A DNA stretch of 64,000 nt from Buttiauxella massiliensis (GTDB lineage: Bacteria > Pseudomonadota > Gammaproteobacteria > Enterobacterales > Enterobacteriaceae), in NCBI RefSeq assembly GCF_902500225.1, contig NZ_LR722660.1, positions 62,001-126,000 of the forward strand, in the 5' to 3' direction. Position 1 is the stretch's first letter; each line of letters opens with the position of its first letter. The notes under the pieces are model-generated. The model had not been told where the DNA came from. It saw nothing but the letters and a program-made list of their open reading frames with translations, and made no database searches. A program made the translations under genes and the position numbers. Of this stretch, positions 51,533 to 61,367 are shown piece by piece.

Positions 51533-52942
51533 ATGCAACGAGGGATAGTTTGGATCGTTGACGACGATAGCTCCATCCGTTGGGTGCTGGAACGCGCATT
51601 GACTGGAGCGGGTTTAAGCTGCACCACATTTGAGAGTGGCAATGAAGTTCTGAACGCTCTTGCAACCAAGACCCCGGACGTATTGTTATCTGATATCCGC
51701 ATGCCCGGCATGGATGGCCTGGCGCTGCTAAAGCAGATTAAACAACGCCACCCGATGTTGCCGGTCATCATAATGACGGCTCATTCAGATCTTGAAGCTG
51801 CGGTGAGTGCTTATCAGCAAGGCGCTTTCGATTACCTGCCTAAACCTTTTGATATTGATGAAGCGGTAGCACTCGTTGAGCGCGCCATTAGTCACTATCA
51901 GGAACAGCAGCAACCGCGCAATGTACAGGTTAATGGGCCAACCACCGATATTATTGGTGAAGCGCCAGCTATGCAGGATGTGTTTCGAATTATTGGCCGC
52001 CTCTCCCGTTCATCAATAAGTGTGTTGATAAACGGCGAATCGGGTACCGGTAAGGAGTTAGTTGCACACGCTCTGCATCGACATAGCCCACGAGTGAAAT
52101 CACCTTTTATTGCGCTGAACATGGCAGCAATCCCGAAGGATTTGATTGAGTCCGAGCTGTTTGGCCATGAGAAAGGCGCGTTTACCGGTGCTAATCAAAT
52201 TCGCCAGGGCCGTTTTGAGCAGGCCGACGGCGGTACGCTGTTCCTCGATGAAATCGGTGATATGCCGCTGGATGTGCAGACTCGATTATTGCGCGTGTTA
52301 GCCGATGGGCAGTTTTACCGCGTTGGTGGCTATGCGCCGGTGAAAGTTGATGTGCGAATCATTGCGGCGACGCACCAGAACCTAGAGTTACGCGTGCAGG
52401 AAGGAAAATTCCGTGAGGACTTATTCCATCGCCTGAACGTGATTCGTGTTCATCTGCCACCGCTGCGTGAACGCCGCGAGGATATTCCGCGTCTAACTCG
52501 CCACTTCTTGCAAGTAGCGGCTCAGGAACTGGGCGTGGAAGCAAAACTGCTGCATCCCGAAACGGAAAATGCATTAACGCGCCTGGCCTGGCCCGGAAAC
52601 GTGCGTCAACTGGAAAACACCTGCCGCTGGTTAACAGTAATGGCTGCGGGCCAGGAAGTGCTGATTCAGGATTTACCGGCTGAGTTATTCGAGACAACGG
52701 TTCCGGACAGCCCTACACATTCTCAGTCAGACAGTTGGGCGACATTACTGGCGCAATGGGCCGACCGCGCATTACGTTCCGGTCATCAGAACCTGCTTTC
52801 TGAAGCGCAGCCAGAAATGGAACGCACACTGCTAACGACGGCACTGCGGCATACGCAAGGCCACAAGCAGGAAGCGGCTCGTTTACTTGGCTGGGGGCGA
52901 AATACCCTGACGCGTAAATTGAAAGAGTTGGGAATGGAGTAA
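51533..52942 (+). CDS. glnG: Nitrogen regulation response regulator NtrC
   Basis: Sigma-54 enhancer-binding activator of nitrogen-starvation genes, including glnA upstream. 469 residues. The receiver domain has Asp10-Asp12 and phospho-acceptor Asp54 in [12 protein letters not shown]. The AAA+ domain has Walker A GESGTGKE, the sigma-54-contacting GAFTGA loop, and [12 protein letters not shown] (Walker B). The C-terminal Fis-type helix-turn-helix is [21 protein letters not shown]. It ends at a bidirectional terminator shared with hemN. Also ntrC. Confidence 0.99.
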   Translation: MQRGIVWIVDDDSSIRWVLERALTGAGLSCTTFESGNEVLNALATKTPDVLLSDIRMPGMDGLALLKQIKQRHPMLPVIIMTAHSDLEAAVSAYQQGAFDYLPKPFDIDEAVALVERAISHYQEQQQPRNVQVNGPTTDIIGEAPAMQDVFRIIGRLSRSSISVLINGESGTGKELVAHALHRHSPRVKSPFIALNMAAIPKDLIESELFGHEKGAFTGANQIRQGRFEQADGGTLFLDEIGDMPLDVQTRLLRVLADGQFYRVGGYAPVKVDVRIIAATHQNLELRVQEGKFREDLFHRLNVIRVHLPPLRERREDIPRLTRHFLQVAAQELGVEAKLLHPETENALTRLAWPGNVRQLENTCRWLTVMAAGQEVLIQDLPAELFETTVPDSPTHSQSDSWATLLAQWADRALRSGHQNLLSEAQPEMERTLLTTALRHTQGHKQEAARLLGWGRNTLTRKLKELGME

Positions 52943-52970
52943 CAAAAAGGCGGCTTTCAAGCCGCCTTTA
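52943..52970. terminator. Bidirectional terminator between glnG and hemN
   Basis: AAAGGCGGCTT-TC-AAGCCGCCTTT, with A run before and T-rich sequence after, between convergent glnG and hemN ends. Confidence 0.88.
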
Positions 52971-52973
52971 GTT

Positions 52974-54347
52974 TTATATGACACGGGAAAATTGTTGCAG
53001 TCGCGCCTTCTGACGTAAGTAACTATCAAAACACATGCAGATATTACGGATTAGCAGGCGGCCTTTTGGCGTCACCTGAATATGTTTGCCGTCGATATCC
53101 ACCAGCCCATCGTTGGCCAGCGGTTCGAGTAGCTTCAAATCTTCCGCAAAATACTCTGCAAAGTTCAGATCCCAAAGCTGCTCGATTTCAGCAAATTTAA
53201 GCTGGAAGTTGCAGATCAGCGCTTTGATAACATCACGTCGGATGCAGTCATCGCGGGTTAATGCCAGACCGCGCCACAGCGCATCGCCCTGGCTATCTAC
53301 CTGTTGATAATAAGTTTTAAGCTCTTTCTGGTTCTGCGCATAACAGTCGCCAATCATGCTAATGGCAGAAACACCCATCCCCAGTAAGTCTGTATCACCC
53401 TGAGTGGTGTAGCCCTGGAAATTACGGTGCAACTTCCCTTCACGCTGCGCAATCGCCAGTTCGTCATCTGGCCGCGCAAAGTGGTCCATACCAATAAATT
53501 GGTATCCGGCATCGGTAAGCGAGCTGATGGTTTCTTGCAGAATGTCGAGTTTTTGCTGAGCGCTCGGTAAGTCTTCGTCTTTAATTTTGCGCTGCGCCGC
53601 AAACAGTGTCGGTAAGTGCGCATAGTTAAAGACACTTAAACGGTGCGGGCTCAGTTCTGCAACACGCTTGAGGGTGAAGGCAAAGCTTTCTGGCGTCTGT
53701 TTTGGCAGGCCGTAAATGAGGTCGATATTCGTCGATGTGAAACCGAGTTCACGGGCACGCTGAATCAGCGCGAAGATAAACTCTTCATCCTGCTCACGGT
53801 TAACCAGGCGCTGCACTTCTTTGTTGAAGTCTTGCACGCCCATACTCAGACGGGTAAACCCTTCCTGACGCAAATGGTCGAGCACATCGAGTTCAATTTC
53901 ACGCGGATCGATTTCAATGGAAAGCTCGGCATCTTCATCGAAATGGAAATGACCCCGTAGAAGCCCCATCAGACGGCTTATCTGCGCTTTACTGAGGTAA
54001 GTTGGAGTACCACCGCCCCAATGCAACTGACTGACGTGACGGCCTTTAAAGAGCGGCGCACGGTGGGCTATCTCTTGTTCAAGCGCATCAAGATACTGAT
54101 CGGCCTTATGCGTCTGACGAGTGACGATTTTATTGCAGCCACAGAAGTAGCAAAGCTTGTGGCAGAACGGGATATGGATATACAACGACAGCGGGCGCTC
54201 AGGATAACGAGCAACCGCTTCAAGAAATGCCGCCTCACCGAAGCCTTCTGAGAACTCCAGCGCGGTAGGATAAGAGGTATAACGCGGCCCTGAATAATTA
54301 TATTTCTGGATCAGGGCCAGATCCCAATCGATTAACTGCTCAGACAT
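52974..54347 (-). CDS. hemN: Oxygen-independent coproporphyrinogen III dehydrogenase
   Basis: Radical-SAM enzyme that decarboxylates two propionates of coproporphyrinogen III for heme synthesis without oxygen. 457 residues from ATG 54347, the E. coli length. The 4Fe-4S motif is CHKLCYFCGC (C-x3-C-x2-C, near residue 62), with the GGGTPTYL and MGVQDFN stretches that bind S-adenosylmethionine. An in-frame GTG at 54353 is too close to the GGAGGA site, which sits ideally 7 bases before the ATG. That ribosome site lies inside the end of the small upstream frame at 54350-54484. Confidence 0.98.
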   Translation of the reverse strand: MSEQLIDWDLALIQKYNYSGPRYTSYPTALEFSEGFGEAAFLEAVARYPERPLSLYIHIPFCHKLCYFCGCNKIVTRQTHKADQYLDALEQEIAHRAPLFKGRHVSQLHWGGGTPTYLSKAQISRLMGLLRGHFHFDEDAELSIEIDPREIELDVLDHLRQEGFTRLSMGVQDFNKEVQRLVNREQDEEFIFALIQRARELGFTSTNIDLIYGLPKQTPESFAFTLKRVAELSPHRLSVFNYAHLPTLFAAQRKIKDEDLPSAQQKLDILQETISSLTDAGYQFIGMDHFARPDDELAIAQREGKLHRNFQGYTTQGDTDLLGMGVSAISMIGDCYAQNQKELKTYYQQVDSQGDALWRGLALTRDDCIRRDVIKALICNFQLKFAEIEQLWDLNFAEYFAEDLKLLEPLANDGLVDIDGKHIQVTPKGRLLIRNICMCFDSYLRQKARLQQFSRVI

Positions 54348-54349
54348 AC

Positions 54350-54484
54350 TCACTTCCTCCGGTGATGCCGCATTCGTTGACGGCGCAACGATTTTTGCAA
54401 TCGCGACAACCGCCGTAGTTTAACGAATAACCACAGCAGATAACACACCAGCGGAATAACCACGATAAGAACAGGTAATCCCAT
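54350..54484 (-). CDS. Small putative membrane protein between yihI and hemN
   Basis: A 44-codon frame from ATG 54484 to TGA 54350-54352. Residues 2-21 (GLPVLIVVIPLVCYLLWLFV) are wholly hydrophobic, enough for one membrane helix. The remaining 23 residues contain 12 Arg/Lys, which would keep the tail in the cytoplasm. It starts 12 bases after the yihI stop and ends 2 bases before the hemN ATG, with the hemN ribosome site inside it. No clear ribosome site of its own is seen, so translation may depend on coupling to yihI. The layout argues for a real gene, but conservation could not be tested. Confidence 0.5.
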   Translation of the reverse strand: MGLPVLIVVIPLVCYLLWLFVKLRRLSRLQKSLRRQRMRHHRRK

Positions 54485-54496
54485 TGAGGTAGACTG

Positions 54497-55018
54497 TTAG
54501 TCAGTGCCTTTGAGAAGACGCATCAAATCATCGCCTTTCTCTTTTTCTTCTTCATCTTCGTCATCTTCATAGGCGATGCCGAGTTCTGCCATCAGCGCAT
54601 CAATGCGATCAAGCTTAGCGTTAACCCAAGCCTGCTCTTCTGCGTTGAGTGTTTCACCTTCTTCAAGACGCTCTAACAGCGCATCCAGGCGCTCATCGTT
54701 CTCCAGCAAATCCAGTTCAGCCTGTGGTGTTAGCATAGGTTTCTCGACTTTAGGTTTGTGCTGTTTAGGTTTTTTGACCTGGACTTCAGTTACGCCCAGG
54801 GCGATTGGTTTTTTGCTGCCAATGCGCGGATCTTTAGCCTGTGAGCTGCCACTTCCACTTTTTTCCTGGGTGCCACCGGTTGAACGGCTACCCGCTGCAT
54901 GTCCACTGTGTTTTTTATCACGTTTACGGTCACGAGCTTCGCGATCGATCTCCTCACGTGTTTTGCGACGAGCTTTTGAAGGTTTAGAGCCAGGTGCTGC
55001 TGAGTTTTGTTGCTTCAT
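54497..55018 (-). CDS. yihI: Der GTPase-activating protein YihI
   Basis: Stimulates the GTPase Der (EngA), limiting its role in 50S ribosome assembly. 173 residues (E. coli 169). A highly basic, disordered N-terminal half ([30 protein letters not shown]) and a conserved acidic C-terminal half ([26 protein letters not shown], then [12 protein letters not shown]) fit the family. Start ATG 55018. The csrC RNA gene lies just upstream on the same strand. Confidence 0.95.
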   Translation of the reverse strand: MKQQNSAAPGSKPSKARRKTREEIDREARDRKRDKKHSGHAAGSRSTGGTQEKSGSGSSQAKDPRIGSKKPIALGVTEVQVKKPKQHKPKVEKPMLTPQAELDLLENDERLDALLERLEEGETLNAEEQAWVNAKLDRIDALMAELGIAYEDDEDEEEKEKGDDLMRLLKGTD

Positions 55019-55086
55019 AATAAATTATCTTGAGCCATTTTTATTCAGTATAGAATTGCGGCGGAATCTAGCAGAAAGCAAGCAAA

Positions 55087-55350
55087 GAAAAAAGGCGGCA
55101 GGTTAACCTGTCGCCTTTTTCTTGTCTCTGGACCTATATAAGGTCACACAATCCCTGTTTGCACTCGACGCCCTGTCTTTCCCTTGCAAACAACTTCCGT
55201 GTAAATCCTTGTCCTTTTTAAACGTCTCCAGACGTTGCCTCCTGGCATTTCCTTGGTTCTTCGCCATCCTGACGATCCTGAACCCTCATCCTGAGTTGCT
55301 ATCCTTTGTGGCTATCCTTTGCCTGTGCCGCTTACTTTACTCTTAGCGCT
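55087..55350 (-). ncRNA. csrC: CsrC, CsrA-sequestering small RNA
   Basis: Read on the minus strand, this region has about thirteen GGA motifs (many CAGGA, AAGGA or TGGAGACG, the CsrA target pattern), including two tandem AAAGGATAG units. It then ends in the hairpin GGCGACAGGTTAACCTGCCGCC plus a T run (55087-55115). The stretch CTCAGGATGAGGGTTCAGGA and the terminator resemble E. coli csrC, and the place between yihI and engB is the same. It binds and titrates the translational regulator CsrA. The 5' end is approximate (about 55340-55350); the 3' end is set by the terminator. Confidence 0.88.
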
Positions 55351-55604
55351 TGATTCCACAAGATTAGTATTTGAGTTAAGTCATTAATGTAATCCATCAA
55401 AAAACACCTAATACATTGTTATATATGTTCTTTTAAATATATCTGCATCTAACAACACTGCGTTGTCTGTCAATATGAATGGTCAATGTCTTACAAACCT
55501 CGGGCGGATTTCTGTAATCCTGTAAGCCTTGCCGAGAAACACGGCGTTTTCCCCATGTTCAGGTATAATCCCCCACAATGCTCATCCTGAGGGAGACAAC
55601 CGTT
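55351..55604. other. csrC-engB divergent intergenic region
   Basis: AT-rich gap holding the csrC promoter (minus) and the engB promoter (plus). TATAAT at 55564-55569 is the likely engB -10, with transcription starting near 55576. No convincing -35 was found for either gene. No gene is seen here. Confidence 0.6.
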
Positions 55605-56261
55605 TTGAAAAACTGGAATTACCAGCTGACCCACTTCGTGCTTAGCGCACCGGACATTCGCCATTTACCTTCTGATACCGGTATTGAGGTTGCTTTCGCA
55701 GGCCGCTCTAACGCAGGGAAATCCAGCGCATTAAATACGCTGACCAACCAGAAAGCCCTGGCGCGTACCAGTAAAACGCCTGGTCGTACGCAGCTCATCA
55801 ACCTGTTTGAAGTGGCTGAAGGCTTACGTGTGGTGGATTTACCGGGCTATGGCTACGCCGAAGTACCAGAAGAAGTAAAACTGAAATGGCAGCGCGCGCT
55901 TGGCGAGTATCTGCAAAAACGTAATAGCCTGAAGGGATTAGTTATCTTGATGGATATTCGTCATCCACTGAAAGACCTTGATCAACAAATGATTAATTGG
56001 GCTGTTGCGAGCAACATTCCAGTGATGCTGCTGTTAACCAAGGCTGACAAGCTGGCATCTGGTGCTCGTAAAGCACAGTTAAAGATGGTTCGCGAAGCGG
56101 TGGTAGATTTTGGCGGTGATATTCAGGTAGAAGCGTTTTCGTCACTGAAAAAGATCGGTGTCGATGTACTGCGTCATAAGCTTGATGGTTGGTATAACGA
56201 TATCCCACCAGCAACCGAAGAAGATGATGTAGAAGAAGACGACGAAACAGCTGGCGAATAA
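55605..56261 (+). CDS. engB: Ribosome biogenesis GTPase EngB (YihA/YsxC)
   Basis: Essential GTPase for late 50S assembly. 218 residues: P-loop [12 protein letters not shown] (about residues 32-43), switch [13 protein letters not shown]4 TKADKL. Start TTG 55605 aligns with the E. coli N-terminus ([18 protein letters not shown]) and has GAGGGAG upstream. The ATG at 55578 lies about 2 bases from the likely transcription start given the -10 at 55564, so it would be nearly leaderless. The C-terminus is longer and more acidic ([10 protein letters not shown]) than in E. coli. It lies between csrC and spf. Confidence 0.95.
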   Translation: MKNWNYQLTHFVLSAPDIRHLPSDTGIEVAFAGRSNAGKSSALNTLTNQKALARTSKTPGRTQLINLFEVAEGLRVVDLPGYGYAEVPEEVKLKWQRALGEYLQKRNSLKGLVILMDIRHPLKDLDQQMINWAVASNIPVMLLLTKADKLASGARKAQLKMVREAVVDFGGDIQVEAFSSLKKIGVDVLRHKLDGWYNDIPPATEEDDVEEDDETAGE

Positions 56262-56263
56262 AA

Positions 56264-56290
56264 AGAAGCATGGGTTCGCCCGTGCTTTTC
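56264..56290 (+). terminator. engB terminator
   Basis: GAAGCATGGG-TTCG-CCCGTGCTTTTC: a stem with a stable TTCG loop, one G-U pair and a T run, directly after the engB stop. Confidence 0.85.
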
Positions 56291-56314
56291 CTTATTTTCC
56301 TGACTTGCGTGCAA

Positions 56315-56423
56315 TAAAAAACGCCCCAGTCATTACTGACTGGGGCGGCTAAAATATTCAGCCAAATCCGATTACGTGAAGTAAAAGGTCTGAAAGATAG
56401 AACATCTTACCTCTGTACCCTAC
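56315..56423 (-). ncRNA. spf: Spot 42 small RNA
   Basis: Hfq-dependent sRNA repressing galK and many secondary-metabolism mRNAs; in E. coli it is itself repressed by CRP-cAMP. Read on the minus strand it starts GTAGGGTACAGAGGTAAG and ends with the hairpin CCCCAGTCAGTAATGACTGGGG followed by a T run. Length is 109 bases, exactly the E. coli size, and all parts I can recall match. It is located downstream of polA on the same strand, the standard place. Confidence 0.97.
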
Positions 56424-56558
56424 GCAAATAACTCTACTCCTTTTTATTCGGTTGAAAAAGCATTTTTTGTAGTTTTTTTTCACCCTTTACACTCCGATAT
56501 TGAAGCGTCATCACAAAAAGCTATGAGATATGTTGCTTAGTTACATAAATCGCTTTAT

Positions 56559-59351
56559 TTAGTGAGCTTCATCCCAATTTACACCACTTCCGACTTCCAC
56601 CAGCAATGGCACATCTAGCGTCATACTGCCTTCCATCAGTTCGTGGATTTTCTTCGATACGGCTTCCAGATCGTCCTGATGAACTTCAAACACCAGTTCA
56701 TCGTGTACCTGCATGATCATTTTTACACGCGGCTTTTCTGCTTCCAGCCAGGCATCAACGGCAATCATGGCGCGTTTGATAATGTCTGCAGCGGTCCCCT
56801 GCATTGGAGCGTTGATTGCCGCGCGTTCTGCACCGGCACGACGAGCAGCATTGCTGGAGTTGATGTCTGGTAAATACAAGCGGCGGCCATCCAGCGTTTC
56901 GACATAGCCTTTATCCTTCGCCTGCGTCCGGGTACGTTCCATATATTCCAGCACGCCCGGGTAGCGTTCGAAATAGAGATCCATATACTTCTGCGACTCT
57001 TTACGTGGGATGTTGAGTTGGCGAGACAAACCAAACGCACTCATACCGTAAATCAGTCCAAAGTTGATGGCCTTAGCGCTGCGGCGCTGTTCGCCTGAAA
57101 CGCTATCTAACGGCAGCCCAAATACTTCCGCCGCTGTCGCACGGTGAATATCTTTACCTTCCGCAAATGCAGTCAGCAGCCCTTTATCGCGGGAAAGATG
57201 CGCCATAATACGCAGTTCGATTTGCGAGTAGTCGGCGGAGACAATCAGATAATCTTTTGGCGCAATAAAGGCCTGGCGAATACGGCGACCTTCTTCATTA
57301 CGCACCGGAATGTTTTGCAGGTTCGGCTCTGTAGAAGAAAGACGACCGGTCGCCGCGACAGCCTGATGATAAGAGGTATGCACGCGTCCGGTTTTCGGGT
57401 TAATCATCAGTGGCAGCTTATCGGTGTAAGTCGATTTCAGTTTTGCCAGGCCACGATGCTCAAGAATAACTTTAGGCAGTGGATAATCCAGAGCCAGCTC
57501 TTCCAGCACTTCTTCAGAAGTCGACGGTGCACCACCAGGTGTTTTCTTCAGCGGCTTAATCCCTTGCTTTTCAAACAGAATAGTTTGCAGCTGCTTTGGA
57601 GAAGAGAGGTTAAAGGCTTCGCCCGCGATTTCATGGGCGGTGATTTCCAGCTCCGCCAGGCGTTTGGTGAGTTGCTCAGAATGCGTATGCAGCACGGATG
57701 GATCGATTTTCACGCCATTGCGTTCAATCCGCGACAGCACAGGCACTAGTGGCATTTCAATATTTTTAAAGACGCTGAGTGGCCCTTCGCGCTTTTCGAG
57801 TTGCGGCCACATCTTCAGGTGCAACTGCAACGTAACATCCGCATCTTCTGCAGCGTAACGCCCGGCCTGTTCCAGATCTATTTGGTTAAAGGTCAGCTGC
57901 TTTTTACCCTTGCCGGCAATCTCTTCAAAAGTGATCGTGGTGTGCTTCAACCAGCGAGCAGACAAGCTGTCCATATCATGGCGGCCCGCGACGCTATCAA
58001 GAATGTAGGACTCGAGCATAGTATCGAAGGCAATGCCACGTAGTTCGATATCATAGTTTTGCATGATGCCACGGTCATACTTGAGGTTCTGTCCAACTTT
58101 AAGAACGCTTTCGTCCTCAAGCAATGGCTTCAACAGTTCAAGGGCACGCTCACGTGGGATCTGCACCGGAGCACCAATATAGTCATGCGCAACGGGGATG
58201 TAGCAGGCAACTCCGGGTTCAGTAGCAAATGAGAGGCCCACCAGGTTCGCACTGACGTTATCTAAACTGTCGGTTTCCGTATCAAAGGCAATAACCGGCG
58301 CTTTCTTCAGGTGGTTAATCCACTCTTCAAGCACGCTTTCTTCGAGAATGGTGACGTAGTTTTCATATGAGAGTGCGTTAGCTGGCTCTTCCGGTTCAAC
58401 TTCGGCTTTGATCTCTATCGATTTCGTGGATTGTGCCGCAGGTTTTGCACCCTTAGCTTGCATCCACTTGCCTGCTTCAACGTCAGTAATCCAACGTTTA
58501 AATTCATATCGTTTGAACAACTCGAGAAGCTCTTCATCTGCCGGTTGCTGCACTTCTAACTGTTCACAGCCTAACTCAAGCTCCACATCTGTTTTGATGG
58601 TGGCTAGTTGATAGGAGAGGTAAGCAAGGTCTTTGCTTTGCTCAAGCTTCGCCGCCATGGTTTTTGCACCACGGAACGTCAATTCTGCGATTTTTTCTGG
58701 GTTGGCATATAGCGTATCCAGACCACCTAAACCTTGCAGCAGTGCCTGTGCGGTTTTCTCACCAACTCCTGGCACGCCAGGGATGTTGTCTGAGGAGTCG
58801 CCCATCAATGCCAGGAAGTCGATAATCAGCTCTGGAGGTACGCCATATTTGGTACGGACTTCATCCGGTCCAAGAATGGTATTCGTCATGGTATTGATAA
58901 GCGTGACGCCCGGCGTAACGAGTTGTGCCATATCTTTATCGCCGGTACTAATCAGCACCGGACGACCAACGCGTTCCGCCTCAAGTGCCAGAGTACCAAT
59001 CACGTCATCGGCTTCCACGCCTGAAACAGCCAGAAGCGGCAAGCCCATAGCTTTAACCATTGCATGGAGTGGCTCAATTTGAGCTCGTAGATCGTCCGGC
59101 ATTGGTGGGCGGTGAGATTTGTAATGCTCAAACAGCTCGTCACGGAAGGTTTTGCCTTTAGCATCAAAAACCACTGCTGCGTGGGTCGGTTGATACTGCA
59201 ACAAGAGACTGCGCAGCATATTCAGCACACCGTACATTGCCCCGGTCGGTTCACCTTTGCTATTGGTCAGCGGTGGAAAGGCGTGATAGGCACGATAGAG
59301 ATAAGATGAGCCATCAACGAGGATAAGTGGGTTTTGCGCGATCTGAACCAT
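56559..59351 (-). CDS. polA: DNA polymerase I
   Basis: Repair and Okazaki-fragment polymerase with 5'-3' and 3'-5' exonucleases. 930 residues from ATG 59351 (E. coli 928); the frame is open upstream to 59399 but [14 protein letters not shown] is the family start. N-terminal flap nuclease ([20 protein letters not shown]), 3'-5' exonuclease (FDTETDS), and polymerase motifs A ([10 protein letters not shown]), B ([10 protein letters not shown]) and C (QVHDELVFE) are all intact. spf follows on the same strand; DnaA boxes lie upstream. Confidence 0.99.
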   Translation of the reverse strand: MVQIAQNPLILVDGSSYLYRAYHAFPPLTNSKGEPTGAMYGVLNMLRSLLLQYQPTHAAVVFDAKGKTFRDELFEHYKSHRPPMPDDLRAQIEPLHAMVKAMGLPLLAVSGVEADDVIGTLALEAERVGRPVLISTGDKDMAQLVTPGVTLINTMTNTILGPDEVRTKYGVPPELIIDFLALMGDSSDNIPGVPGVGEKTAQALLQGLGGLDTLYANPEKIAELTFRGAKTMAAKLEQSKDLAYLSYQLATIKTDVELELGCEQLEVQQPADEELLELFKRYEFKRWITDVEAGKWMQAKGAKPAAQSTKSIEIKAEVEPEEPANALSYENYVTILEESVLEEWINHLKKAPVIAFDTETDSLDNVSANLVGLSFATEPGVACYIPVAHDYIGAPVQIPRERALELLKPLLEDESVLKVGQNLKYDRGIMQNYDIELRGIAFDTMLESYILDSVAGRHDMDSLSARWLKHTTITFEEIAGKGKKQLTFNQIDLEQAGRYAAEDADVTLQLHLKMWPQLEKREGPLSVFKNIEMPLVPVLSRIERNGVKIDPSVLHTHSEQLTKRLAELEITAHEIAGEAFNLSSPKQLQTILFEKQGIKPLKKTPGGAPSTSEEVLEELALDYPLPKVILEHRGLAKLKSTYTDKLPLMINPKTGRVHTSYHQAVAATGRLSSTEPNLQNIPVRNEEGRRIRQAFIAPKDYLIVSADYSQIELRIMAHLSRDKGLLTAFAEGKDIHRATAAEVFGLPLDSVSGEQRRSAKAINFGLIYGMSAFGLSRQLNIPRKESQKYMDLYFERYPGVLEYMERTRTQAKDKGYVETLDGRRLYLPDINSSNAARRAGAERAAINAPMQGTAADIIKRAMIAVDAWLEAEKPRVKMIMQVHDELVFEVHQDDLEAVSKKIHELMEGSMTLDVPLLVEVGSGVNWDEAH

Positions 59352-59481
59352 AATGTTCCGTTCCGTGACTGGTTTTAGTTTATGGCTAAAGGATGCCATA
59401 GCATGGCTGAAAACATGAACTTTTGAGGAAGATAAGGTGAAAAGTTTTGTTGATCTTCGAGATCGCCCTCAAGATCAATAT

Positions 59482-59490
59482 TGTGGATAA
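59482..59490 (-). promoter_or_regulatory. DnaA box upstream of polA (perfect)
   Basis: TGTGGATAA on the plus strand, i.e. TTATCCACA on the polA strand, the strict DnaA consensus, about 130 bases before polA. DnaA is known to stimulate polA expression in E. coli. Confidence 0.75.
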
Positions 59491-59622
59491 GTTTGTGCAT
59501 AATTCTTTAAGCAATTGATTGCGTATCTCAATGGAAATCCCACATCCAATAAATATCTATACTTATCATTGTGTTGAGTTTTAACCATTCTCTCAGGTGA
59601 CATTTATTGCGTGATCGATAAA

Positions 59623-59631
59623 TGTGGATAT
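59623..59631 (-). promoter_or_regulatory. DnaA box-like site (8 of 9)
   Basis: TGTGGATAT on the plus strand, one mismatch from the consensus, 141 bases from the perfect box and in the same orientation. Confidence 0.45.
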
Positions 59632-59796
59632 AAAAATTAATTATGTTATAGACCGATAATATTAAAAACCCACAGTACCGCGTTTCTTAATCCACTTTAT
59701 TTGTTTCCTCACTCAAGATTATTTTCTGATAAAATTCACCACCTATTATTCTTCTCCCACCATCTGACTCTCTCTACCCATCTGAAAAATTTACTT

Positions 59797-60684
59797 ATGT
59801 CGAGATTATTCGCCGCGATAACGTTGATTCTGAGTGTCGCTCTTACCATTCTGGTTACTATAGCCTGCTCGGTACCCATTATTGTCGCTGGCATCATTAA
59901 GCTGCTATTACCTGTTCCCGTCATCTGGCGATCAATCTCGGTATTTGCTGATTTTATGATGTACTGCTGGTGTGAAAGTTTAGCTTTCCTACTCAAGCTG
60001 AATCCGCATTTGAAATGGGATGTGGAAGGGCTGGACGATCTCAGTAAAAAAAACTGGTACTTACTGATTTGTAATCACCGAAGCTGGGCAGATATCGTCA
60101 TTTTGTGCGTGCTATTTCGTAAACATATCCCGATGAATAAATACTTTTTAAAGCAGCAACTCGCCTGGGTACCATTCATGGGTCTGGCATGTTGGGCTTT
60201 GGATATGCCTTTTATGAAACGTTATTCGCACGGCTATTTGCTTCGCCACCCAGAACGACGCGGTAAAGACGTGGAAACAACCCGGCGCTCTTGCGAAAAA
60301 TTCCGCTCTCATCCAACGACGATTGTGAACTTTGTCGAAGGCTCAAGATTTACTAAAGAGAAGCGTTTACAGACACGATCAGCCTTTCAAAACCTGCTTC
60401 CGCCTAAAGCCGCTGGCATCGCAATGGCGCTCAATGTATTAGGGAAACAGTTCGATAAGCTGCTCAATGTAACGCTCTGCTACCCTGAAAATTCGCAAAG
60501 TCCGTTCTACGATATGTTAACCGGAAAAATGACCCGGATCGTAGTGAGAGTTTCGCTTGTGCCGATTGCAGAGGATCTGCATGGAGACTATGTTAATGAC
60601 AAAGGATTTAAACGACGCTTCCAGCAATGGCTGAATGCGGTGTGGCATGAGAAAGACGCTTTACTTACGAGTATCAAACAATAG
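59797..60684 (+). CDS. yihG: YihG, PlsC-family inner-membrane acyltransferase
   Basis: Probable 1-acylglycerol-3-phosphate acyltransferase; E. coli YihG affects phospholipid acyl composition. N-terminal membrane segments (about residues 5-45, [32 protein letters not shown]), then the catalytic NHRSWAD (H-x4-D, about 91-97) and FVEGSRFT (lysophosphatidate-binding motif, about 181-188). Start ATG 59797 gives 295 residues; the E. coli form is about 15 longer and the ribosome site here is weak, so the start is uncertain. It converges on dsbA. Confidence 0.93.
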   Translation: MSRLFAAITLILSVALTILVTIACSVPIIVAGIIKLLLPVPVIWRSISVFADFMMYCWCESLAFLLKLNPHLKWDVEGLDDLSKKNWYLLICNHRSWADIVILCVLFRKHIPMNKYFLKQQLAWVPFMGLACWALDMPFMKRYSHGYLLRHPERRGKDVETTRRSCEKFRSHPTTIVNFVEGSRFTKEKRLQTRSAFQNLLPPKAAGIAMALNVLGKQFDKLLNVTLCYPENSQSPFYDMLTGKMTRIVVRVSLVPIAEDLHGDYVNDKGFKRRFQQWLNAVWHEKDALLTSIKQ

Positions 60685-60687
60685 AAG

Positions 60688-60713
60688 AAAGCCGGTCAGT
60701 GACCGGCTTTTTT
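60688..60713. terminator. Bidirectional terminator between yihG and dsbA
   Basis: AAAGCCGGTC-AGT-GACCGGCTTTTTT between convergent genes; stem of 7 G/C-rich pairs with A and T flanks. Confidence 0.9.
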
Positions 60714-60715
60714 AA

Positions 60716-61339
60716 TTACTTTTTCTCGACCAGGAACTTGGCCACATCAGCATACTGCTGGACGAATACGTCCATATTGCTGGTGTCCATTCCTTGTGGA
60801 TTCAGTTGGTATTTACCATTCACGAAAATAGCCGGGACACCCTGCAATTGCAGATCGGACGCAGCTTTCTCTTGTTGAGCAACCAAGGATTTCACTACAA
60901 AACTGTTCCATGCCGCATCGTACTCTTCTGCTTTCACACCTGCATTAATGAAGACATTACGAATATCAGCAACATTCTGAACTGTTTGAGTTTTCTGAAC
61001 AGCTTCAAACATTGGAGCGGTGATTTTATCTTCCACGCCCAGTGCCAATGCAACAGCCCATGCCTGAGTTAGATCCTTGCCCAATGGGCCCAGGAACTCA
61101 ACATGGTATTTGGTCATTTTGGTGCCTTCTGGCAGTTTTTTCTTCACAGTATCAGAAACATGAAGCACTTCTTCAAACTGGTAGCAGTGCGGGCAGTAGA
61201 AAGAGAAGAACTCTAAAACCTGTGGCTCACCAACAACAGGTTTTTCCAGAGTCACGAACTCTTTGCCGTCAGTGAACTGCGCTGCAGACACGCTAAATGC
61301 CAGGACCATCCCCGCCAGCGCCAGCCAAATCTTTTTCAT
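60716..61339 (-). CDS. dsbA: Thiol:disulfide interchange protein DsbA
   Basis: Periplasmic oxidase that donates disulfides to folding proteins and is re-oxidised by DsbB. 207 residues with a signal peptide ([19 protein letters not shown], about 2-20). Active site FYCPHCYQF with the CPHC pair, and the cis-proline loop GVPAIF. Thioredoxin fold with helical insert. Start ATG 61339 (or adjacent 61342) has AGGAGA upstream. It lies 28 bases after srkA, with which it is co-transcribed in E. coli (srkA-dsbA). Confidence 0.99.
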   Translation of the reverse strand: MKKIWLALAGMVLAFSVSAAQFTDGKEFVTLEKPVVGEPQVLEFFSFYCPHCYQFEEVLHVSDTVKKKLPEGTKMTKYHVEFLGPLGKDLTQAWAVALALGVEDKITAPMFEAVQKTQTVQNVADIRNVFINAGVKAEEYDAAWNSFVVKSLVAQQEKAASDLQLQGVPAIFVNGKYQLNPQGMDTSNMDVFVQQYADVAKFLVEKK

Positions 61340-61367
61340 CATCAAATCTCTCCTGAATAAATACTGA

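Larger units (their letters stand above)
59352..59796. other. polA-yihG divergent intergenic region
   Basis: A 445-base AT-rich gap. It contains a perfect and a near-perfect DnaA box and three GATC sites within 25 bases near polA. Frames open in the yihG direction from 59701 lack good starts. No gene or RNA is recognised in the rest. Confidence 0.6.

Noticed and set aside
55122-55346. 74-codon open frame on the plus strand upstream of engB
   Set aside because: It lies antisense to csrC; the sequence is explained by GGA repeats and a terminator of the RNA gene on the minus strand, and there is no ribosome site or recognisable protein.
59440-59700. Replication origin at the polA upstream DnaA boxes
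   Set aside because: Only two boxes, no 13-mer array and no gidA/mioC-type neighbours; a promoter-control role for polA explains them better.
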